64,000 nt of DNA. It comes from Anaeromyxobacter paludicola. GTDB taxonomy: Bacteria; Myxococcota; Myxococcia; Myxococcales; Anaeromyxobacteraceae. The translations under genes were made by a program, and so were the position numbers. The stretch spans positions 868,001 to 932,000 of the forward strand of contig NZ_AP025592.1 of the NCBI RefSeq assembly GCF_023169965.1. Reading direction: 5' to 3'. The notes below the pieces were generated by a model. That model was not told the DNA's origin and did not search any database. It saw nothing but the letters and a program-made list of their open reading frames with translations. Within the stretch, counting starts at the first letter, position 1; each line of letters begins with the position of its first letter. Shown here piece after piece: positions 29,131-37,189 of this stretch.

Positions 29131-29571
29131 TCACGAGCCCCCCGAAAGCGCCCGAGGATTCCCCGGCGAGCCCTCGGCTCCGGCGCGGAGCCAGGGCCTC
29201 GCCCGGGCCAGCCGCGCGGGCCCGATCCCGCGCACCCGGGCGAGGTCGTCCACCGAGCGGAAGGGCCCCCGCTCCTCCCGGTCGGCGACGACCGCCGCGG
29301 CGAGCCGGGCGCTCAGGCCGGGCACGCCGGCCAGGTCCTCGGCGGTGGCCCGGTCGAGGTCGATGGGGGCGCCGGCGAGGCGCGCCTCGCGCCCGGAGAG
29401 GCCGCGCCGCGGCCCGGGGTCCGTCGCGCAGCCGACCCAGCCGCGTGGCGGCGCTCCCCTCCCCTCCGGCGCGCACTCCCGCCCGCGGCCGGGGTGGAAG
29501 AGGACGCGCCGCGCCGCGGCGGGCGCGAGCGTCAGGAGCGCGAGCAGGAGGAGCGCGAGGCGGCGGGCCAC
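29131..29571 (-). CDS. ComEA-like helix-hairpin-helix DNA-binding protein
   Basis: A 146-residue exported protein. A signal peptide (residues 1-21) is followed by a short spacer. A pair of helix-hairpin-helix motifs follows: IDLDRATAEDLAGVPGLSAR and FRSVDDLARVRGIGPARL, the ComEA C-terminal domain that binds double-stranded DNA in the periplasm during natural transformation. The second cysteine-bearing segment between them is unusual. The start is GTG at 29571. The neighbours are unrelated to competence, so a role in DNA uptake is inferred from the domain only. Confidence 0.85.
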   Translation of the reverse strand: MARRLALLLLALLTLAPAAARRVLFHPGRGRECAPEGRGAPPRGWVGCATDPGPRRGLSGREARLAGAPIDLDRATAEDLAGVPGLSARLAAAVVADREERGPFRSVDDLARVRGIGPARLARARPWLRAGAEGSPGNPRALSGGS

Positions 29572-29643
29572 GCGACCGCGGGGAGCAAGTTCCGCGCCGA
29601 AGCCGTCGCGCGCGCCGCGGAGCGCGCGGCGTGCGCGGGCGGG

Positions 29644-29662
29644 CCTCCCGGCGTCCGGGAGG
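29644..29662 (-). terminator. Hairpin downstream of the aspartokinase gene
   Basis: CCTCCCGG (29644-29651), loop CGT, CCGGGAGG (29655-29662): perfect 8-bp stem 15 bases beyond the aspartokinase stop on its strand. No T run follows, so its strength as a terminator is uncertain. Confidence 0.5.
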
Positions 29663-29677
29663 GAGCCTCGGCCGGCG

Positions 29678-31066
29678 TCAGCCGGCGACGGGCCGGAGGC
29701 AGAGCGCCCGGTTGAGCGCGGTGACCGCCTTCTTGTAGTCGGCCCGGTCGATGACGAACTGCATGTTGACCTGCCGCAGCGACTGCGAGAACGCGTTCAC
29801 GTTGATCTGGTTCTCGGCCAGCACCTGGGTGGCGCGGGCGAGGACGCCGGGGATGGCCATGTTCGAGCCGATCACGCAGACCACCGCCGCCGGCACCACC
29901 GTGACGAGCTCGTAGCGGTTCTCGAGCTCCTCCACGAAGGCCGAGGTGACCGCCTTCTCCCAGACCACGTGGGTGATCGAGTTCGCGTTGGTGGTCTTGA
30001 CGATGTACGAGACCCCGTGGCGCCGGAAGATCTCCATGACGCCGAGGTCGAAGCCGACCGTGCCGACCATCGAGGGATCGTGGATCTCGAGCGCGCTCAC
30101 CTTGGTGGTGCCCGCGATCACCTCGATGCGGGCCTTCTCGCCCACGTAGTCCTTGGTGATGAGCGTGCCCGGGTGCTCGGGCTCGAAGGTGTTCTTGAGC
30201 CGGATGGCGATGCCGGCGAGCTCCATCGGCTTCGCCGCCTTGGGGTGGATCGCCTCCATGCCGACGTCGGCGAGCTGGTCGGCGACGTCGTAGTTGGTCG
30301 CGCCCACCACCACGGTGTTGGCCGGGCCGACGATCTCCGGGTCGGCGGAGGAGAGGTGGTACTCCTTGTGGATCACCGCCTCGTCGGCCTTGAGCTCCAC
30401 CGCGACCTTGCTGAAGGTCACCTCGGAGTAGCCCCGGTCGAACTCCCGCATGATGCCCTCGACGCCCTTGGTGTAGCCGGTGACGACGAGCACCTCCTCG
30501 CGCGGATCGACCCCCTGGAACGACTCGTGGATCCGCTCGTCGATGGTGAGCGGCTCGTCGTCGTCGAAGCCGGAGAGGTCGAGGAGGCGCGCCCGCACGC
30601 CCTTGGCCTTCAGGATCTCGACGCTGTTGAAGGCGCTGTGGACCTCGCCGATGGCCGCCAGCATCTCGCGGGCCGCGAGGAGCACGTTCTCGCGCCGGAC
30701 GTAGCCCGACCCGAGCACGTGGCGCATCGAGTCGAGGTAGCCCTCGAGCTCGCGCATCCGGGTCTCGATGAAGCCGTTGGCCCGGCCGAGGTCGAGCCCC
30801 AGCGGGGCGAGCCCGGCGTTCAGGTCCTCGAGCCTCTTCGTGAGCGCGCCGAGGGCCTCGGCGAAGTCGGCGCCGGAGGCGAACCGGGCGTAGACGCCCG
30901 GCTCCCCGGTCTTCTTGTGCTCGAGCAGCTGGTTCGTCACCCCGGCGTAGGCCGAGACGACGTACACCCGCCCGTAGATCCGCTCGGGCTCCCGCAGCAT
31001 GATGTTCGCGAGCACGTCCTCGAACTTCGACATCGAGGTGCCGCCGATCTTCTCGACGCTGATCAT
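29678..31066 (-). CDS. ask: Aspartate kinase of the Ask_Ect type
   Basis: Phosphorylates aspartate in the first step toward lysine, threonine, methionine or ectoine. The 462-residue protein opens VEKIGGTSMS (the ATP-site lysine K6) and has VSAYAGVTNQLLEHKKTGEP near 38, REMLAAIGEVHSA in the centre, TFSKVAVELKADEA, and NYDVADQLADVGMEAIHPKA. The C-terminus has two ACT repeats (TTKVSALEIHD; VPAAVVCVIG). From memory of the family, LLEHKKTGEPGVYA and NTFEPEHPGTLI are characteristic of the ectoine-associated Ask_Ect branch rather than LysC or ThrA. No ectABC genes are nearby. It may be the main aspartokinase here, feeding the homoserine dehydrogenase at 47360-48670. Confidence 0.9.
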   Translation of the reverse strand: MISVEKIGGTSMSKFEDVLANIMLREPERIYGRVYVVSAYAGVTNQLLEHKKTGEPGVYARFASGADFAEALGALTKRLEDLNAGLAPLGLDLGRANGFIETRMRELEGYLDSMRHVLGSGYVRRENVLLAAREMLAAIGEVHSAFNSVEILKAKGVRARLLDLSGFDDDEPLTIDERIHESFQGVDPREEVLVVTGYTKGVEGIMREFDRGYSEVTFSKVAVELKADEAVIHKEYHLSSADPEIVGPANTVVVGATNYDVADQLADVGMEAIHPKAAKPMELAGIAIRLKNTFEPEHPGTLITKDYVGEKARIEVIAGTTKVSALEIHDPSMVGTVGFDLGVMEIFRRHGVSYIVKTTNANSITHVVWEKAVTSAFVEELENRYELVTVVPAAVVCVIGSNMAIPGVLARATQVLAENQINVNAFSQSLRQVNMQFVIDRADYKKAVTALNRALCLRPVAG

Positions 31067-31148
31067 CTGGCCTCACGCGGGCGGTGGGGGTGGAGCGAAG
31101 CCCGTCGATGATACTTGAAGTGCGGTCGGCGGCAACTCCGCCACGCCG

Positions 31149-32234
31149 CTACCGGAGGGCCAGGCGGACCGCCTTGCGCAGCCCGGCCCAGGGGAGCAGC
31201 CGGAGCGCCTCGTCGAGCGGGAAGAGCCCCGCCTCCGCGTGCTCGGCCGAGAGCCGCCAGGCGAACCCGTCCGGCAGGCGGGCGGCGAAGGCGGTCTCCT
31301 CGACGAGCAGCAGGCCTTCCGGGGGCCGGGCCAGGAGCGCCGGATCGACCGAGAAGGCGTGCCGGTAGTCGAGCGGCGCGACCTCGCTCGCGGCGCCGGT
31401 CTCCTCCCGGAGCTCCCGCGCCGCGGCGGCGGCCGCCGACTCGCCGGGCTCGATCCGGCCGGTGACCGGCTGCCAGAACCCGCCGCGCTCGGCCGTCCGG
31501 CGGAGCAGGAGCACCCTGCCGTCGGGCGCGACGGGCACCACCGCCACCGTGCGGACGTCGGGCGGCGCCTCGCGCCGGGCCCGGCCGAAGAGCGCGCAGA
31601 GGTGGTGCGCCAGCCGCTCCTCCACCTCCGCGAGCGGCGGGGCGGCCCTTCCGCGGGCCTCCAGCTCGGCCGCCAGGCTCGTCACCCCGAGCCGCGGGTC
31701 GGCGATGCCGCAAGGGACGATGGTCTGGAAGTGGCCGAGGTCGGGCGCGGCGTTGAAGGCGAAGCCGTGGCTCGTGATCCAGCGCGACAGGTGCACGCCG
31801 ACGGCGCCGACCTTGCGGGTCCCTACCCAGCAGCCGCGGTGCTCCGGGTGACGGCCGGCCTCGACGCCCCAGTCGGCGCAGGTCCGGATCATCGCCTCCT
31901 CGAGGTCGCCCACGTAGCGGCGGACGTCGGGGCGATCCGAGAGGTCGAGGATCGGGTACCCCACCACCTGCCCGGGCCCGTGGTAGGTGACGTCGCCGCC
32001 GCGGTCGGTCTCGTGGATCTCGAAGCCGCGCGAGGCGAGCCAGTCGCGGGAGGCGACGATGTTCCGCTGGCTGGCGCTCCGGCCCATCGTCAGGACCGGC
32101 GGGTGCTCGAGGAGGAAGAGGTGGTCCTCCCCGGGCGGCGCGCCGGCCGCCACGGCGGCGCCGGCCCGGCGCATCAGCGCGAGCCCGTCCTCGTACTCGA
32201 CGCGGCCGAGCTTGTGGACGGCGAGGGTCCTCAC
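31149..32234 (-). CDS. lipB: Octanoyltransferase LipB fused to a C-terminal Nudix hydrolase
   Basis: Bifunctional-looking protein of 361 residues. Residues 1-220 are LipB, which moves octanoyl from acyl carrier protein to the lipoyl domains of 2-oxoacid dehydrogenases: [18 protein letters not shown] (78-95), K141 in GTRKVGAVG, and nucleophile C175 in IVPCGIAD. Residues 228-361 are a Nudix domain with a perfect box from G259: GRIEPGE, then [10 protein letters not shown] (E265, R273-E274, E277-E278, G280). Normal LipB ends around 220-240, so the Nudix part is an added domain. The GTG start at 32234 overlaps the lpdA stop (GTGA), making it the last gene of the 2-oxoacid dehydrogenase operon. What the Nudix half hydrolyses is unknown. 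Confidence 0.93.
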   Translation of the reverse strand: MRTLAVHKLGRVEYEDGLALMRRAGAAVAAGAPPGEDHLFLLEHPPVLTMGRSASQRNIVASRDWLASRGFEIHETDRGGDVTYHGPGQVVGYPILDLSDRPDVRRYVGDLEEAMIRTCADWGVEAGRHPEHRGCWVGTRKVGAVGVHLSRWITSHGFAFNAAPDLGHFQTIVPCGIADPRLGVTSLAAELEARGRAAPPLAEVEERLAHHLCALFGRARREAPPDVRTVAVVPVAPDGRVLLLRRTAERGGFWQPVTGRIEPGESAAAAAARELREETGAASEVAPLDYRHAFSVDPALLARPPEGLLLVEETAFAARLPDGFAWRLSAEHAEAGLFPLDEALRLLPWAGLRKAVRLALR

Positions 32235-33679
32235 GCCTGCGCCGCCGCCCGCGCGTCGGCCTTGCGCGGCCGCTCCGGCCGGTTGAGCGCGTGGATGGCC
32301 TCGCCGAGCGCGGCCTTGCAGGCCTCCATGAGCGCCTCCGGCAGCGTCGGGTGCGCGTGGACGGTGAGCGCGACGTCCTCGAGGTAGGCGCCCATCTCGA
32401 GCGCCAGGGCCGCCTCGGCGATGAGGTCGGAGGCCTCGGGGCCGACGATGGTCGCGCCGAGGAGCAGCCCCGAGCCCTTGTCGCCCACCACCTTCACGAA
32501 GCCGTCGGTGTGGTCGATGGCGATGGCGCGGCCGAGCGCGCCGAAGCCGAACTTGCCGACCACCGGCTCGTAGCCCGCCTTGCGGGCCTCCTCCTCGGAG
32601 AGCCCGACGCTCGCGACCTCCGGCTCGGTGAAGATGGCGGCCGGCATGGCCACCCAGTCGCGCACCGACTTCTTGCCGGCGATCGCCTCGGCGGCGATCT
32701 CGCCCTCCTTCGACGCCTTGTGGGCGAGGAGCGGCGGGCCGGAGAGGTCGCCGACGCAGTAGATGGACGGCACGCTCGTCTGGTAGCGCTCGTTCACCTC
32801 CACGAAGCCCTTCGGCCCGATCTTCACGCCGACCGCGTCGAGCCCGAGCCCGGACGCGTCCGGCCGCATCCCGACCGCCACCAGCACCTTGTCGCAGGGG
32901 ATGGCCTGCTCCTTGCCGTCCACCTCGATGCGGACCGCGAGCCCGTCCTTGCCCCGGTCGAGCCCCTTGGCCTTGGCCGAGACGTGGACCGCGACCTCGC
33001 GCTGGCGGAGGTTCTTCTGCACCACCCGCACCGCCTCGGGATCGATCCCGGTGAGGAGCTGGGGGAGGGCCTCCACCACCGTGACCTTGGAGCCGAGCCG
33101 GGCGTAGGTGCTCCCGAGCTCGAGGCCGATGATGCCGCCGCCGATGACCACGAGGTGCTTCGGGATCTCCGGGAGGTCCACCGCCTCGCGGGCGCTCCAG
33201 ACGTCCTTGCCGTCGAACTCGAACCCGGGGATCTGGATGGTGCGGGCCCCGGTGGCGACGATGAAGGCCGGCGCCTCCACGCGCCACTCGCCCTTCTCGC
33301 CCTTCACCTCGATGGCGTTCGGCGCCACGAAGCGCCCCGCGCCGCGGAGGACCTCGACGCCGTTCCCCTTCTCGAGCGTGCCGACGCCGCCCACGAGCTT
33401 CTTCACCACCTCGTTCTTGAAGGCGCGCAGCTTCTCGACGTCGATCCGGGGCTGGTCCGCGATGATGCCGCGATCGGCGGCGCCGCGCATCTCGTCCACC
33501 AGGTTGGCGACCGCGATGAGCGCCTTGGACGGGATGCACCCCCAGTTCAGGCAGACGCCCCCCAGCGACTCCTTCTCCACGAGCGCCGTCTTCTTGCCGA
33601 GCTGGGCGAGCCGGATGGCGGCCACGTAGCCGCCCGGCCCTGCGCCGATCACCACCGCGTCGAAGGTCTTGGTGTCCAT
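32231..33679 (-). CDS. lpdA: Dihydrolipoyl dehydrogenase (E3)
   Basis: Flavoprotein that reoxidises dihydrolipoyl groups of the E2 core with NAD+. The 482-residue protein has the FAD-binding [18 protein letters not shown] (11-28), the redox disulfide C43/C48 in [15 protein letters not shown], an NAD-binding [11 protein letters not shown], and the C-terminal dimer interface [11 protein letters not shown] with the catalytic His-Glu pair. No lipoyl domain is fused. It lies 25 bases after the second E1-alpha gene and overlaps lipB-nudix, so E3 is made with its own complex. Confidence 0.97.
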   Translation of the reverse strand: MDTKTFDAVVIGAGPGGYVAAIRLAQLGKKTALVEKESLGGVCLNWGCIPSKALIAVANLVDEMRGAADRGIIADQPRIDVEKLRAFKNEVVKKLVGGVGTLEKGNGVEVLRGAGRFVAPNAIEVKGEKGEWRVEAPAFIVATGARTIQIPGFEFDGKDVWSAREAVDLPEIPKHLVVIGGGIIGLELGSTYARLGSKVTVVEALPQLLTGIDPEAVRVVQKNLRQREVAVHVSAKAKGLDRGKDGLAVRIEVDGKEQAIPCDKVLVAVGMRPDASGLGLDAVGVKIGPKGFVEVNERYQTSVPSIYCVGDLSGPPLLAHKASKEGEIAAEAIAGKKSVRDWVAMPAAIFTEPEVASVGLSEEEARKAGYEPVVGKFGFGALGRAIAIDHTDGFVKVVGDKGSGLLLGATIVGPEASDLIAEAALALEMGAYLEDVALTVHAHPTLPEALMEACKAALGEAIHALNRPERPRKADARAAAQA

Positions 33680-33704
33680 GCGTGCCCCTCCCGAGGCGCC
33701 GCAG

Positions 33705-34841
33705 TCATAGCGCCTGACGGCCGCCCTCGCCAGCGCTCTCGCGCGCCCGGGCCGGGCCGGGGGGCTCGGGGTCGAGCCACCGCCGCTGGTCGGCGAGCTG
33801 CCAGGGCGGGCGCGCGTAGACGTCCTCGAGGAGGGTCTCGCGGGCGGGCGCCGGGAGCGCCTCCGCCTCGGCGACGGCGCGGTGCACCAGGGCCTCGAGC
33901 TCGACGCGGAGCGCCGCCGCGGCGGCGTCGTCGAGCAGGCCGCGCCCGCGCAGGTACGCGCCGAGCCGGGCCAGCGGGTCGCGCCGTCGCCAGACCTCCA
34001 CCTCGGCCTCGTCGCGGTAGACGCGCGGGTCGTCGGAGGTGGAGTGCGCCCCGATCCGGTAGGTCTCGAGCTCGAGGAAGCTCGGCCCGCCGCCGTCCCG
34101 CGCCCGCTCCACCGCGGTCCGGGTGGCGGCGTAGACCGCGAGCGCGTCGTTCCCGTCCACCCGCGCGCCCGGCAGCCCGTACGCCCGCGCCTTGACGGCG
34201 ATGGTCGCGGAGCCCGACTCGGCCGCGGTGGGGGTGGAGATGGCCCAGTGGTTGTTCTGGCAGAGGATGACGACCGGCGGCTCGAGCACCCCGGCGAAGT
34301 TCATGGCGGCGTGGAAGTCGGCGCTGGCGGTGCCGCCGTCGCCGATGTACGCGAGCGCCACCCGCCGGTCCCCCCGGAGCTTCATCGCCAGCGCGGCGCC
34401 GACGGCCTGGGGGAGCTGCGAGCCGATGCAGGAGGACCAGGAGACCTGGTTCACCTCCCGCCCGGACATATGGGAGGGCATCTGCCGGCCCTTGAGCGCG
34501 TCGCCCGCGTTCCCGAAGACCTGGCACAGCCAGGTGACGAGGTCGAAGCCGCGCAGGAGCATGGCCCCGGACTGCCGCAGCGCCGGGAAGATCCAGTCGT
34601 CCGGCTCGGCGGCGGCGGCGCTGGCGAGGCAGGCCGCCTCCTCCCCGGTGCAGGCGCCGTAGAAGCTCACCCGCCCCTCGCGCTGCAGCGTGAGCATCCG
34701 CTCGTCGAGGACCCGCTGCAGCACCATGGCGCGGTGGAGCCGCAGGAGCCGCTCCGGCGCGAGCTCCGGCGGCGGCCCGACCACCCGCCCCTCCTCGTCG
34801 AGGACGCGGAACAGGCCGAGCTCGGGCGAGGGGTCGCCCAT
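33705..34841 (-). CDS. 2-oxoacid dehydrogenase E1 component alpha subunit (distal copy)
   Basis: Thiamine-diphosphate subunit of a pyruvate or branched-chain 2-oxoacid dehydrogenase. The 378-residue protein has DERMLTLQREGRVSFYGACT near 46, then the ThDP-binding motif beginning GDGGTASADFH and ending with an Asn pair in CQNNHWAIS. YRIGAHSTSDDP is the phosphorylation-loop region of the family. It resembles branched-chain (BCKDH) E1-alpha at least as much as pyruvate E1-alpha. A second E1-alpha lies at 37190-38416 in the same operon, while only one E1-beta is present. It is 8 bases downstream of the E2 gene. Confidence 0.88.
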   Translation of the reverse strand: MGDPSPELGLFRVLDEEGRVVGPPPELAPERLLRLHRAMVLQRVLDERMLTLQREGRVSFYGACTGEEAACLASAAAAEPDDWIFPALRQSGAMLLRGFDLVTWLCQVFGNAGDALKGRQMPSHMSGREVNQVSWSSCIGSQLPQAVGAALAMKLRGDRRVALAYIGDGGTASADFHAAMNFAGVLEPPVVILCQNNHWAISTPTAAESGSATIAVKARAYGLPGARVDGNDALAVYAATRTAVERARDGGGPSFLELETYRIGAHSTSDDPRVYRDEAEVEVWRRRDPLARLGAYLRGRGLLDDAAAAALRVELEALVHRAVAEAEALPAPARETLLEDVYARPPWQLADQRRWLDPEPPGPARARESAGEGGRQAL

Positions 34842-34849
34842 GGGGACGC

Positions 34850-36178
34850 CTAGACCAGCTCCATGAAGAGCAGGTTCGGGTCCTCGAGGTAGCCGATGAG
34901 CGTGTAGGCGAAGGCGGCGCCGACGTGCCCGTCCACGATCCGGTGGTCGAAGGAGAGGGAGACGTGCATCACGTCCCGGATCACCACCTGGCCGTCGCGG
35001 GCCACCGGCGTGGGCCGGATGCGGTGGACGCCGAGGATCGCCACCTCCGGGTGGTTGATGATCGGGGTGGCGAACAGCCCGCCCAGCGCGCCCAGGCTGG
35101 TGATGGTGAAGGAGGAGCCGCCGAGGTCCTCGAGCCGGAGCTTCCCCCCGCGGGCGTCGGCGCCGAGCCGCTCGATCTCTCGCGCGAGGTCGAGGAGCGA
35201 TCGCCGGTCGGCGTCGCGCACCACCGGGACCACCAGCCCCTGCTCGGTCGCGGCGGCGACGCCGAGGTGGAAGGTCCGCTTGCGCCGGACCTCCTGGCGC
35301 CCCTCGTCCACGAGCGCGTTGAGCGCGGGGTGCTTCTTCAGCGCGGCCACCGCCGCCTTCACGATGAACGGGAGGAAGGTGACCTTCACCCCCTGCTCGC
35401 GCGCGGCGCCGGCGATCCGGTCCTTCACGCGGGTGAGCTCGGTGACGTCCACCTCCTCGACGAAGGTGAAGTGGGCGGCGGTGTGCTTCGAGACCGCCAT
35501 GTGCTCGGCGATCTTCCGGCGCAGCCCGCGCAGCGGCACCACCTCGTCGTCCGGCGCGGCGCCGCGGAGCGCGGCCGCCGGCGCGCCCTCCCCGGCGGGC
35601 GCGGCGGCCGGGCGGGCCGCGGCGGCAGGTCGCCCGTCCACGCCGTCGCGGGCGGCGCTCACGTCGTCCTTGGTGACGCGGCCGCCGGGTCCGGTGCCGG
35701 GGACGGACTGGAGGTCCACGCCGAGCTGGCGGGCCAGGGCGCGTACGGCCGGGGCGGCGAGGGCGCGGTGCGCGGCCCCTCCCCGACCCTCTGCCGCCGC
35801 GCGGGAGAGGGGGAGAACCGCCGGCGATTCAGGCGACGCGGGCGCTGCGGTGCTCCCTCCCCGCTCGGGCGGGGAGGGCTGGGGAGGGGCGGCCAGGGGC
35901 ACCGCGCTGCCGGCCTCCGGCGCCGACGCCCCCGCCGCCTCCTCGATCTCGATCTCCAGGAGCGGCTGGTGCACCTTGGCGAGGTCGCCCTCCTTCCAGA
36001 GGAGCCGGGTCACCCTCCCCCGCCGCGGCGACGGGATGGTGACGGTGGCCTTGTCGGTCATGACCTCGACGAGCGGCTGGTCCTCGCGGACCGGATCGCC
36101 GGGCTTCACGAACCACTGCTGGATCTCCGCCTCGACCACGCCCTCGCCGATGTCGGGGAGGATGAACTGGTAGGCCAT
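34850..36178 (-). CDS. 2-oxoacid dehydrogenase E2 acyltransferase (lipoyl protein)
   Basis: Core of the complex, 442 residues. One N-terminal lipoyl domain with the lipoylated K43 in EVMTDKATVTIP. A peripheral subunit-binding domain (about 142-175, APAVRALARQLGVDL and GPGGRVTKDDV) docks E1/E3. The catalytic acyltransferase domain (about 205-442) has SFDHRIVDGH with H412 and D416. The linker between lipoyl and binding domains (about 94-139) is not the usual Ala/Pro hinge. It is encoded by a palindromic REP-like element inserted in frame (35775-35890). A second Ala/Pro linker follows at 180-200. The ATG at 36178 is the family start. Whether the complex uses pyruvate or branched-chain oxoacids is unresolved. 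Confidence 0.93.
   Translation of the reverse strand: MAYQFILPDIGEGVVEAEIQQWFVKPGDPVREDQPLVEVMTDKATVTIPSPRRGRVTRLLWKEGDLAKVHQPLLEIEIEEAAGASAPEAGSAVPLAAPPQPSPPERGGSTAAPASPESPAVLPLSRAAAEGRGGAAHRALAAPAVRALARQLGVDLQSVPGTGPGGRVTKDDVSAARDGVDGRPAAAARPAAAPAGEGAPAAALRGAAPDDEVVPLRGLRRKIAEHMAVSKHTAAHFTFVEEVDVTELTRVKDRIAGAAREQGVKVTFLPFIVKAAVAALKKHPALNALVDEGRQEVRRKRTFHLGVAAATEQGLVVPVVRDADRRSLLDLAREIERLGADARGGKLRLEDLGGSSFTITSLGALGGLFATPIINHPEVAILGVHRIRPTPVARDGQVVIRDVMHVSLSFDHRIVDGHVGAAFAYTLIGYLEDPNLLFMELV
35775..35890. repeat. REP-like palindromic element inside the E2 linker
   Basis: 116-base unit bounded by perfect 10-base inverted repeats GCCCCTCCCC (35775-35784) and GGGGAGGGGC (35881-35890). It contains two hairpins: CCCTCTGCC/GGGAGAGGG (35787-35811, 8 of 9 pairs) and a perfect CCCTCCCCGC-TCGG-GCGGGGAGGG (35855-35878). 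Such double-hairpin elements are normally intergenic. Here the element is translated as part of the E2 inter-domain linker, with the reading frame kept open. Confidence 0.7.
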
Positions 36179-36210
36179 GCGTCCCTCGGTGCGGTGCTCG
36201 GGTGTGGAGC

Positions 36211-37185
36211 CTAGAAGGCGGCGACCTCGCGCAGGGCGCGCAGGATGCGGGGGGCTCGCGGCAGGTACTCCGCCTCGAGCGTGTACGGGAAGGGGGTGTC
36301 GAAGCCGGTGACCCGGGTGATGGGCGCCTCGAGCGAGAGGAAGCAGCGCTCCTGGATGAGCGCCGAGAGCTCGGCGCCGAAGCCGCAGGTCCGGGGCGCC
36401 TCGTGGACGATCACCGCGCGCCCGGTCTTCCTGACCGATCGCTCGATGGCGTCCACGTCGAGCGGCTGGAGCGAGCGGAGGTCGAGGAGCTCGCAGTCGA
36501 GGCCCGCCTCGGCCGCCTCGCGCACCGCCTGGTCGGCCTCGTGCCACATCGCGCCCCAGGCGATGACGGTGATCTGCGAGCCCTCGCGCGTCACCCGGGC
36601 CTGGCCGAGCGGGATCTCGTACTCGCCCTCGGGCACCTCCCCCTTGGCCGCGCGGTAGACCCGCTTCGGCTCGAAGAAGAGCACCGGGTCCGGATCGCGG
36701 ATGGCGGAGATGAGGAGCCCCTTGGCGTCGTACGGGTTCGAGGGCACCACCACCTTCAGCCCGGCGGTGTGGATGAAGTGGGCCTCGGGCGACTGCGAGT
36801 GGTAGTGGCCGCCGCGGATGCCGCCGCCGTAGGGGCTGCGGATCACCATGGGGCAGGCGTACTGGCCGCCGGAGCGGTACCGGTACTTCGCCACCTCGTT
36901 CACCAGCTGGTCCATCGCCGGGAAGATGAAGTCGGCGAACTGGATCTCGGGGACCGGGCGCAGGCCGTAGAGCGCCATCCCGACCGCGGTGCCGATGATG
37001 CCGCCCTCGGCGAGGGGGGTGTCGATCACCCGGTCCGCGCCGAACTCGTCGTGCAGCCCCTGGGTGGCGCGGAAGACGCCCCCGAACCGCCCCACGTCCT
37101 CGCCGAGCACGACCACGTTCGCGTCGCGCCGCATCTCGGTGCGCAGCGCGTCGTTCACCGCCTGGATCACGTTCATCGTGGGCAC
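36211..37185 (-). CDS. 2-oxoacid dehydrogenase E1 component beta subunit
   Basis: Beta subunit that completes the thiamine-diphosphate active site with E1-alpha. The 324-residue protein shows LGEDVGRFGGVFRATQGL near 27, DTPLAEGGIIGTAVGMALYG at 55-74 (with the glutamate that activates ThDP), FADFIFPAMDQLVNEVAKYR, and the C-terminal domain with VTGFDTPFPYTLE. It is the only E1-beta in the operon and lies between one E1-alpha gene (4 bases upstream) and E2 (32 bases downstream). It must therefore pair with either or both alpha subunits. Confidence 0.93.
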   Translation of the reverse strand: MPTMNVIQAVNDALRTEMRRDANVVVLGEDVGRFGGVFRATQGLHDEFGADRVIDTPLAEGGIIGTAVGMALYGLRPVPEIQFADFIFPAMDQLVNEVAKYRYRSGGQYACPMVIRSPYGGGIRGGHYHSQSPEAHFIHTAGLKVVVPSNPYDAKGLLISAIRDPDPVLFFEPKRVYRAAKGEVPEGEYEIPLGQARVTREGSQITVIAWGAMWHEADQAVREAAEAGLDCELLDLRSLQPLDVDAIERSVRKTGRAVIVHEAPRTCGFGAELSALIQERCFLSLEAPITRVTGFDTPFPYTLEAEYLPRAPRILRALREVAAF

Positions 37186-37189
37186 GGCG

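Noticed and set aside
26189-29476. A 1095-codon open frame on the minus strand
   Set aside because: It is a second-frame shadow over the glycosyltransferase and zinc-ribbon genes, which have recognisable motifs in their own frame; the long frame is low complexity.
35775-35890. A promoter or terminator inside the dehydrogenase operon
   Set aside because: The hairpins lie within continuous coding sequence and have no T run; a captured repeat explains them better.
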